DNA of 64,000 nucleotides from Ananas comosus (lineage: Eukaryota; Streptophyta; Magnoliopsida; Poales; Bromeliaceae): positions 14,204,797 to 14,268,796 of the forward strand of contig NC_033622.1 in assembly GCF_001540865.1 (NCBI RefSeq), read 5' to 3'. This document shows, piece after piece, positions 11,551-20,249 of this stretch (positions are counted from its first letter, which is position 1; each line of letters begins with the position of its first letter). The notes beneath the pieces are model-generated. The model was not told the DNA's origin, made no database searches, and was given only the letters and a program-made list of their open reading frames with translations. Both the position numbers and the translations under genes were made by a program.

Positions 11551-12287
11551 TATATATATGGGAGGAGATGATTCAGTTGACGGAAGAGAGAGAGAGAGAG
11601 ATAGGGGCGTTAGTCCAAATTTTTGTCAACTAGAAGGGATATGTCTGGTAGGAGATAGTTTTCACAATGCATTCCGATGAGAAGACTAATTATTGCGCAT
11701 GGACTAGGTCAAAGAGAGGAACGAAGGATGCTCTAATGGGCAGATAAAACAATATTAGGTGGTGAGAATAGTTTTGTATATACTATCTCTCATATATCTA
11801 ATTAAAAGAATTAGGTGTGAAAAAAATAAAACATTTAAATAAGCTATCAAATCAACTTAAATATTAAATGTTCATATTTCAATGTGATTATATTTATTTA
11901 TATATTGAAAAATTAATTAAAATTTTAATATTTTGGGTGGTAAACAGTATTTCAAATGAAAAAATTATATAACTTGAAAATATATCAATTTGGAAAAAAT
12001 AGATGAATGATAAATAAATAATGCTTATATAATAAATTATATTGAAATATGGATCAAATTAATTATCAAATATTGAGTTTTATTCCATAAATTTACAATC
12101 TAAATTTATTAATTTAAAATTTATAATTACTTCAAATTTTTAAATTTGGATACACATTAAAAAAATTAAAGTTAGAAAAAAATTAACTGATAAATAAATT
12201 TATACCCAATAATTACTTAATTTTAAATATAAATATAAATTTAATTTAATTAAATGTTACGTACATTGCACGTGCACTATAACTAGT

Positions 12288-12320
<33 letters not shown>
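11551..12320. other. AT-rich spacer without identified content
   Basis: Contains a short (GA)n tract near 11585-11602 and long AT-rich stretches up to a (TA)n microsatellite at about 12285-12320. No supported gene. Confidence 0.5.
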
Positions 12321-12845
12321 GCTAGTCTCCTATAATATTATAGTACTGGGCTCCGGTACTATAGTCTCGTTTTCGATCTTAGGTGTTCAAATCAACGATT
12401 CATACAGTTAAAACTGATCTAGGTATTTAAAGTTTTTAGAAAATAAATTTTATATTTTTCGATATAGTTTACTTTATGATCAACCATTTCAAAATTGTCA
12501 ATTTTCAATGGCTATATGGAGTTTGGAGTTTAACGTGTAGAAGAATCTAAATTTCTTCAAATTTGATAGAAAATACTTTAACATCTATATATTAAGGTTA
12601 ACATTCTTGATCTTGAATTTAAAATTCTATGCTCAAATTTTAAAGATTATTCTATTTTCACCGTCCATTTTGATATAATTTATTTACTAAGTAAACGATA
12701 TGAAAAAAACTAAAATTTTATTTCTAAGAACTTCATATACCCTAGATCATATTTAACGGTGTGGATCGTTAATTTGAACCCCCTAAGATCGAAAATAAGA
12801 CTATAGTACCGGAGCTCCGGTACTATAGATAGTATAGTAACCTAA
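12321..12845. mobile_element. Foldback element FB5 ('gtactatag' group)
   Basis: Left gggctccggtactatagtct, right ctatagtaccggagctccgg followed by tactatagatagtatag: inverted termini. Its interior is close to FB3 (caacgattcatacagttaaa, gaatctaaatttcttcaaat). It sits between (TA)n tracts. Confidence 0.75.
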
Positions 12846-12916
12846 TTTATATATATATATATATAATATATATATATATATTATATATATATAATATATA
12901 TATATATATAATAAAT

Positions 12917-13684
12917 NNNNNNNNNNNNNNNNNNNNNNNNNNNNNNNNNNNNNNNNNNNNNNNNNNNNNNNNNNNNNNNNNNNNNNNNNNNNNNNNNNNN
13001 NNNNNNNNNNNNNNNNNNNNNNNNNNNNNNNNNNNNNNNNNNNNNNNNNNNNNNNNNNNNNNNNNNNNNNNNNNNNNNNNNNNNNNNNNNNNNNNNNNNN
13101 NNNNNNNNNNNNNNNNNNNNNNNNNNNNNNNNNNNNNNNNNNNNNNNNNNNNNNNNNNNNNNNNNNNNNNNNNNNNNNNNNNNNNNNNNNNNNNNNNNNN
13201 NNNNNNNNNNNNNNNNNNNNNNNNNNNNNNNNNNNNNNNNNNNNNNNNNNNNNNNNNNNNNNNNNNNNNNNNNNNNNNNNNNNNNNNNNNNNNNNNNNNN
13301 NNNNNNNNNNNNNNNNNNNNNNNNNNNNNNNNNNNNNNNNNNNNNNNNNNNNNNNNNNNNNNNNNNNNNNNNNNNNNNNNNNNNNNNNNNNNNNNNNNNN
13401 NNNNNNNNNNNNNNNNNNNNNNNNNNNNNNNNNNNNNNNNNNNNNNNNNNNNNNNNNNNNNNNNNNNNNNNNNNNNNNNNNNNNNNNNNNNNNNNNNNNN
13501 NNNNNNNNNNNNNNNNNNNNNNNNNNNNNNNNNNNNNNNNNNNNNNNNNNNNNNNNNNNNNNNNNNNNNNNNNNNNNNNNNNNNNNNNNNNNNNNNNNNN
13601 NNNNNNNNNNNNNNNNNNNNNNNNNNNNNNNNNNNNNNNNNNNNNNNNNNNNNNNNNNNNNNNNNNNNNNNNNNNNNNNNNNNN
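12917..13684. other. Assembly gap of 768 N
   Basis: A run of Ns between (TA)n on the left and, on the right, the end of another foldback element. The missing exon 2 of transporter copy 2 could in principle be here, but the bordering repeats make more foldback DNA the likelier content. Confidence 0.99.
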
Positions 13685-13754
13685 CACTCGTAAAATCGAA
13701 AAGAAGACTATGGTAGTACTGGAGCTTCGATACTATAGATAGTATAGTAGCCTA

Positions 13755-13757
<3 letters not shown>
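13685..13757. mobile_element. Right end of a foldback element truncated by the gap
   Basis: The sequence gagcttcgatactatagata then gtatagtagcctaattc matches the right terminus of FB3/FB5. A (TA)n tract follows. The rest of the element is in the N gap. Confidence 0.7.
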
Positions 13758-13820
<63 letters not shown>

Positions 13821-13824
<4 letters not shown>

Positions 13825-14068
13825 TAGGCTAGATACTATTAGTAGTAAAAAAGCTCTTTTTGCTATCAAGTTTTAACCCTTGAATAAAAATTGTAGGGTT
13901 AGGATATATCTAGTCAGTTAGAGTTGAGTGGTCCCCCTAGGTTGAGTGGTCTCCCTGGGTTATAGTATTAATCTAATGGTAGAAATGATGAAAAAAAGAT
14001 TGATCCAAAGGCTAAAAACCTGGTAGCCAACAAATGAATTTTGCTACTAATATAGCCCAGTCCAACTC
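13821..14068. mobile_element. Short palindromic element, about 250 bp, copy 1
   Basis: Lies between (TA)n tracts. The left end has ggctagatactattagtagt and the right end ttgctactaatatagcccag, an inverted pair. The interior contains ttttgctatcaagttttaac and two ttgagtggtc blocks. A second copy lies at 14661-14913. It is shorter than the foldback elements but has the same TA context. Confidence 0.65.
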
Positions 14069-14083
14069 TATATATATAATATA

Positions 14084-14627
14084 AGAGTTGAGGCTAGAAT
14101 ACTCTCGATAGTAAACGGGGCGTTTACTATCGAGTTGTTTTCGATGATAGAGCTTCCAAATGACGATCGGCTCCGTTTGAACATGATCTATACCACTGAA
14201 GTGTTTAGAAATCAAATTTCAAATCTTTTCGACATCATATGCTAATGATCAAAGGGTTTCAAATTGTAATTTTAATGGTGGATAACAGACGTTTTCTCGT
14301 TTAACGGTTGTAAAGATATCCAAATCAATTTGAATTTTTGTTAGAAAATTCTTTAAAACTATTTAAAACAAGATCTATACTCTTGATCTTGATTACAAGA
14401 CTCCTATCATCATTTTTTAAAGAATATTCATTTTCGGGCCATTCGAATTTTTTGTTCACATAGAGAGATAAAAGAACAATATCGAAAGTGCGTGAAATTT
14501 GATTTCTAGGTAGTTTAAATGGTTTAGTCATATTTAACGAAACGATCGTCAAATTGGGAAGCTCTATCATCGAAAACAACTCGATAGTAAAACGCCCCGT
14601 TTACTACAGAGAGTATTCTAGCTCAAC

Positions 14628-14630
<3 letters not shown>
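14084..14630. mobile_element. Foldback element FB6 ('actctcgatagtaaac' group)
   Basis: Left end gttgaggctagaatactctc with gataGTAAACggggcGTTTACtatc as a terminal hairpin (written here in two pieces). Right end gagagtattctagctcaac. The inverted cores cgatgatagagcttcc and gaagctctatcatcg mark the two arms. Bordered by TA repeats on both sides. Confidence 0.75.
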
Positions 14631-14660
<30 letters not shown>

Positions 14661-14664
<4 letters not shown>

Positions 14665-14913
14665 GATGGGATACTATTAATAGTAAAACCCTCTTTTTGC
14701 TATCAAGTTTTAACCCTTGGATGAAAATTGTAGGGTGTAGGATGATATTAGTCAGTTGAGTTGAGTGTCCTCCCTAGGGTTGAGTGGTCCCACTGGGTAA
14801 GTATTTAATCCAATGGTTCAGAAATGATGAAAAAAAGTTGATCCAAAGGCTATAAAAATGGTAGCAACAATAAGATTTTGCCTACTAATAGCTAAGCTCC
14901 AGCTCCAAACTCC
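14661..14913. mobile_element. Short palindromic element, about 250 bp, copy 2
   Basis: Same order of blocks as 13821-14068 (tttttgctatcaagttttaa, ttgagtggtcc, gatgaaaaaaagttgatcc, tactaatag), with small indels. Sits directly after a (TA)n tract. Confidence 0.65.
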
Positions 14914-14935
14914 TATATATATATACTATATATAG

Positions 14936-14962
<27 letters not shown>

Positions 14963-14970
<8 letters not shown>

Positions 14971-15130
14971 TAGAGAGAGGCAGATTGAGCGAATCAGAGC
15001 CGATGCGTCCGGCGGAGTCCCCTGAGCGAGAGGAGACTACCGACGCACCGGGCTGAGGATGTATGAGACGGAGGAGAGGGGACGGGGCGAGGGGAGGGAG
15101 CTGCGGAGGACAGACGGGACCTGGAGAGAG
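14963..15130. other. GC-rich 168-bp fragment inside the repeat array
   Basis: A sharply bounded GC-rich stretch (for example gatgcgtccggcggagtccc and gacggggcgaggggag) in otherwise very AT-rich DNA. It follows a (TA)n tract and abuts the interior of a foldback element whose left terminus is missing. It looks like host or GC-rich DNA captured by or joined to the element; its source is not recognised. The proline-rich minus-strand frame through it is not a supported gene. Confidence 0.6.
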
Positions 15131-15589
15131 ATTCAAATTAACGATCCACACCGTTAAATATGATTTAGGGTATATGAAATTTTTAGGAATAAAATTTTAG
15201 TTTTTTTCGACATCGTTCACTTAATAAAAAAAATTATGTCAAAATGGACGATGAAAATTAAATAATCTTTAAACTTTAAGTATAGGACTTTTAAATTCAA
15301 GATCAAGAATGTTAATCTTAATCTAAATAGTTTAAAGTATTTTCTATTAAAATTTAAAGAAATTTAGATTATTCTACACCGTTAAACTCCAAACTCGCCA
15401 TAGTAGCCATTGAAAATTGACAATTTTGAAATGATTTGATCATAAAGTAAACTATGTCGAAAAAATATAAAATTTTATTTCTAAAAACTTTAAATACCCT
15501 AGATCAGTTTTAACGGTGTGGTTCGTTGATTTGAACACCCTAAAATCGAAAACGAAACTATAGTACCGGAGCCAGATAGTATAGGAGAC
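15131..15589. mobile_element. Foldback element FB7, left-truncated ('gtactatag' group)
   Basis: Starts abruptly inside the family consensus at attcaaattaacgatccaca and continues to gaaactatagtaccggagcc and a TA repeat. The left terminal hairpin is replaced by the GC-rich fragment. Confidence 0.65.
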
Positions 15590-15606
15590 TATATATATAT
15601 ATATAA

Positions 15607-15752
15607 CTAAGCTGGTATATTATCGGTAGTGTAGAGACCTTCGTATTACTGATATATTTTCAATGATGCAGCTTTTAAATTGATGAACGGTTCTATTAGA
15701 CTTGACCGATATATACTATTGAAAGTACTTGAAAACTAAATTTTATAATTTT
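15607..15752. mobile_element. Foldback element FB8, cut at the copy 2 breakpoint
   Basis: Left half only: agctggtatattatcggtag, tttcaatgatgcagctttta, ctattgaaagtacttgaaaa. It resembles FB1 closely but breaks off at ttttataatttt, where transporter intron 2 begins. The string aatttt at 15747-15752 belongs to both partners, a microhomology at the junction. Confidence 0.7.
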
Positions 15753-16308
15753 GTGTCATTAGTCTTGCTTAGTTGATTCTCTTTTTCTCATTGTAGGTGT
15801 TACTGCTATGCTTTATTACGTGCACTCTTAACTACGGATCGATGGCAATTTTGGGCTACCTCATGTACGGCGACAGTGTAAACTCTCAAGTGACTTTCAT
15901 CTCCCTACAGGAAAGCTTAGCTCGAAGGTAGCAATATACACCACACTAATTAATCCGTTCTCAAAGTACTCCTTGATGATTGCCCCGGTCGTAACTGCAA
16001 TCGAAGAAAGATTGATCACGGTCATCAAGAGATCTGCTACGCTGTTGATTCGAAGCCTCGTGGTTCTTAGCACCGTGGTTATAGCCTTAACCATCCCGTT
16101 CTTCGGCTCCCTTATGGCGCTCATTGGCTCATTACTAAGCATCATAGTGTCTATGATGCTGCCCTGTATATGCTACATCAAGATATTTGGCGCGTCACAA
16201 GTTCGGAAGGTCGAGCTAGTACTCATTTCGGAGATTTTGTTGACGGGTACTTTGGTTGCTATAACCGGTACTTACGCTTCTTTGAAGGAGATTATTCATC
16301 AACTCTGA

Positions 16309-17330
16309 ATATTTCTGCAGGGAACTTGTAGTGTTCTACCCGAAGAGTTCATCAGTTAGCGTGACCGACAGCGAAGGGAAGCTCATTCTGTGTACAATTG
16401 TCAAGAATAGCTTTCAGCGGCTGCGAATCGAATCAATTAGAGATGCATGCATGTATGTGGTCGGCGACGCTCTTTCCAGTGACTCACTGTGAGTCAATTT
16501 GGTTCCTGGATTCTGAGACCGATTCGAAGCCTGCTAGTGATTGCTCCGAAGGACACGGCTGATCAAGTTTCCTCCAGGAGAAGGAAGAGGAAAACTGAAG
16601 GGTACTGCAGACATGATTTCGTGTTCGGTGTAAAGTCCACCATGTGCTGTTTCTATGCTAATTTTATGCAGATCAACTATTTTGCCGACATATTTGATTG
16701 GCATGTTAAATAAATGGCGAAAACTCGACTCTTCTTCGTAATTGCCGATTTTATTGTCACTTTTCGATTTTCTGGCAACTGATGTTTACGTTCTAATTGT
16801 TTATTATAGAATCAGAACTGTATGGTGTTTAAGTTCTTTGATAAGTTACAGATTGAAGTTTTGGACAAATGGAAGTCTCCAGTCACGGCTTGAAATTATA
16901 TATATAATAATTGCTATTACTTACAACGTGCGTCCCCATGTGCTTGTGCTCTACCAATTGGTTTGATTCCTTTTGATTAAGTAAAGCTTTTTTTTTACCC
17001 TTTTAGAAATATGTAAATAGAATCTAATTACAGTATTTGGATCTATACAATTTGATTTTCTGTTGAGAATCAGACTGAATAAAGCACGTGCTAATCAAGA
17101 TCGCAGCAAATTCTGAAGCCACTGAGAGCCTGCTTGTTTGCACGGAAGTGGGATGGGAAAGTGATTTTCGGTGAAAACTGACTATTTTCGTTGTTTGGTT
17201 CACCGTAAAAAAGTTACGGTCGAAAGTCCAGTTAACCAAAAACGACGTAATTGACTTCAGCCTATTGTGGGCCGAAGTCAATTATGGTGATTAAGATAAG
17301 ATTCTAAAAAGACAAATATTTTAGAACGTG
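16309..17330. other. 3' flank of copy 2, paralogous to 6241-7260
   Basis: Collinear with the copy 1 flank, up to ttttagaacgtg at 17319-17330. An insertion of about 165 bp (about 17123-17285; gcctgcttgtttgcacggaa to cgaagtcaattatgg) is absent from copy 1 and resembles the left part of the Tourist-like MITE at 58707. Confidence 0.65.
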
Positions 17331-17845
17331 CACTACAATAAAAACGGTCTATAGCGACACTTTTAAATATAGGTACATGTCAAAAAAGTGCTGCTAGCTA
17401 AAATTACCGATACTTTTAAAAAGTGTTGCTATATGTGGGGTCGCTAGGCATATAGTAACAATTAAAGAGTGTTGCTATAACCTAAAAGAGTGCTGCTAAT
17501 TTACCAACACTTATTTAAGCATTTAGCAACCGCCGAAACTCTATCTCGTTGGCTGCGGTGGCAGAGGAGGACGACAGGAAAGGCTTTTCGTCTAGAATTT
17601 CAGTGGATTGAGTAAAGAGAGAAGAAAAGATGGTAATTAATTTTTCTTTTTTTTTTCTTTTCTGTTTATAATCGGGCCAAATGAACTGGATGTGGTGAGT
17701 TGAGTAGAGTAATCTTTTATTTTTGGTTGGATTGGGCTTTATATTTAGGCATTAGTAGATATTTTTTTTAAGTTTTAGAATAAATGGGACACTTACTCAA
17801 AAGTGTCCCAAACATGTGTCCCTATAACATAATTCTGTTATAGTG
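17331..17845. mobile_element. Non-autonomous CACTA element, 515 bp
   Basis: Begins CACTACAATAAAAACGG and ends with the inverted CACTATAACAG terminus (ctgttatagtg). It is flanked by GTG on both sides (17328-17330, 17846-17848), the 3-bp target duplication of CACTA transposons. The paralogous copy 1 flank reads ttttagaacgtgcaatatg without the element, a natural empty site. The interior has gcgacactttt and aagtgtccc repeats and no transposase. Confidence 0.9.
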
Positions 17846-17862
17846 GTGCAATATGTACTATG

Positions 17863-18513
17863 CAGAGACAAAGCCAGGATTCAATCACGAGGAGGGCAAA
17901 ATATATACAAATAAAATTTTAGCAAATAAATAAAATTTTAACTACTCAAATTTTTAATAAAAAAATGTAGTGATTAGATAATTAATGTTAAAAATATTAA
18001 ATTTATTTTTTTAATTTACACTTGCTTAACTTTCAATTATTTTATTTGCATTATTTTATTCAAATAACTTAAGAATTTTACTAAATCTAATCATAATTTA
18101 GTTATCATTTAATTTTTAAATTTTTTTAATAAAATAATGACAACCAATGACTAATATTCAACAGAGCTCCTAAATTTAGCATATAATTTTATTTAGTTGT
18201 ATAAATTAGCTCATCAAAAATAATTAGAAAGTTAAGAATGTATAAATAAAATATTTAAAGTTGAAAGGACGTATTTTAAAATACACTATAATTAAGAGGT
18301 TCTTAGTATATTTTCACTTATAAAACATATAATTAAGTAGAGAGAGCTGTATACTGGCGCTAAAATTTTTTTATAAAATAGGCTCGTATATTTTAAAAAT
18401 TAACTAAAAATTTATGAACTGCCAAAGAACTATAAAGTTAATATTGAAAAGTTAATATTGAAAAGTTAAGGAGGGCCGTAGCCCCTTTGGATCTATATAT
18501 GGCTCTGTCCCTG
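17863..18513. mobile_element. hAT-type MITE, 651 bp
   Basis: Termini cagagacaaagcca and ggctctgtccctg form an imperfect CAGRGACARAGCC inverted repeat. The flanks gtactatg (17855-17862) and gtactata (18514-18521) are an 8-bp target duplication with one mismatch. The interior is AT-rich and noncoding. It is absent from the copy 1 flank. Confidence 0.8.
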
Positions 18514-18607
18514 GTACTATATAGCTAATGAAGATACATGCACCATGAGAATATTATGATTATAAGATTATATGTAAGTTGGTGATAGGCGAGAAGCGCT
18601 TAATAAG

Positions 18608-20155
18608 ATGGCGAGAAGCGCTACTGAGGAGCCCCTCCTCCCTTTGCTGGAGTTGAACACTTCAAAGAAATTGGTGGAGGCCCATCAACAAGATGACGCC
18701 ACTTTCGTTAGGACTTGTTTTAATGGGCTTAATGCTTTATCTGGTGCAATCTCAATCTTTTTCTTCTTTTTTTTTAAACTTGTTTTTTGTTGCCATTTAT
18801 TAGTGCAGATTTTTAAGAAGAAGTATAATCTTGTTCGAGGATCTTAATGTAATTAACATCAGGTCTTTTTCATCTCAAGGTATTGTTGTCTTTTTTTAAA
18901 CATAATTATTATTCTTATTTTAAGTTTGACCGGGATCATGCATAGATATGTATGCCTCTCCAAGGTTTTCTTTTTTAGAAACAGTTTGATTGCATGCAAA
19001 ATTACAAATTATATTATTGTTGTAATTATATGCAGATTAAAATTTGGTGTTTGATATGTTTGAATTTAACTGTTACAGTTGGTATTATACGAGAAGTCTT
19101 AACTGTAGTAGTTTAAACTACGCTTAAACTGGTGCTGCAGTTCCAATTGTTACAGCATACTTTCTACTCTATCCAACTAAATAAAATGTAAAAAATTATA
19201 TATGAATTTTCTTAACTGGACGTATCTCTAACTGCACCATATATATAATTACGTCAAATCAAAGTGCCCTTAGCTTTTCCTTTTCTCGAGTAAAATGGGT
19301 TTTTAAAGAAGAAAAAGTTATGAACTGGATTTCAATGTCTTTTTTATTTATTTAGCTAAGGAAAAACAAAAAAAATAATAATAATAGCCAATCGATGTTG
19401 TTACATTCATTGTTCATCAACCGGTGTTATTACATTCTTCTTCTTCTTTTTTTCCTTTACTTCTACTGTTTTATTTCCTCGTATTCCAGTTTTTCTTTTT
19501 TTTTATTGCATTATTTAAACTCTATCATTTCATTATATTTTCTCCAAAAAATCACTACATAAGCACAATAGGTTCTTTATATATATATATGGGCCATGGC
19601 TACTATTCTATTATGAGTATTGGAGCCCTCGTACTCATAAGTTATTTTTAATGATAGAGTTTCCGAATCGACGATCCATTTCGTTAAATATGATCTAGAG
19701 TATTTGAAACTTCTAGAAAATAAATTTTGTAAATTTTCAAAATCATAATAAAGTCCATCAAGTGGGCATAAAATGAACGGTTAAAATCGAACGACGTCCT
19801 AAAAAAGGATGATCGGATCCTTCAATTCAAGATCGGAGTTATTGATCTTTATTTATGTAGTGAATAGAATTTTCTATCAAAAATTCAACAAATTTCGATT
19901 CTTTTACACTGTTAAACTAGCAAGTATCCCATACCGGCCGTTAAAAATTGTCAAATTTGTGACATCTTTATCGTAAGGTAAATGATGTCGAAAATTTATA
20001 AAATTTAATTTCTAGAAGTTTTAAATGCTGTAAATAACGTTTAACAGTGTGGATCGTCGATTCGGAAGCTCTATCATTGAAAACAACTTATGAGTACGAG
20101 GCGATCGTACTCATAATAGTATAGTAGCCAGACCATATATATATATGTATATATA

Positions 20156-20205
<50 letters not shown>

Positions 20206-20206
20206 G

Positions 20207-20249
<43 letters not shown>

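Larger units (their letters stand above)
8305..16308 (+). pseudogene. AVT1-type transporter, tandem copy 2 (broken)
   Basis: Exon 1 is at 8305-8444 and exon 3 at 15797-16308; exon 2 is not visible between them. Exon 1 carries a 4-nt insertion just before the splice donor (gctttaattaactg against gctttatctg in copy 3), which would shift the frame. Exon 3 is 512 nt instead of 513: near 15898 the sequence reads actttcatctccc where both intact copies read actttgaatctccc. Homology to intron 1 of copy 3 stops near 9040. Homology to intron 2 restarts only at about 15747, some 45 bp before exon 3. The space is filled by foldback elements and a 768-base N gap. Exon 2 might lie inside the gap, but the two frame errors already make a functional product unlikely. 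After exon 3 the 3' flank resembles that of copy 1. Confidence 0.88.

Noticed and set aside
12881..13687. 268-codon minus-strand open frame
   Set aside because: It is made of the N gap plus TA repeat.
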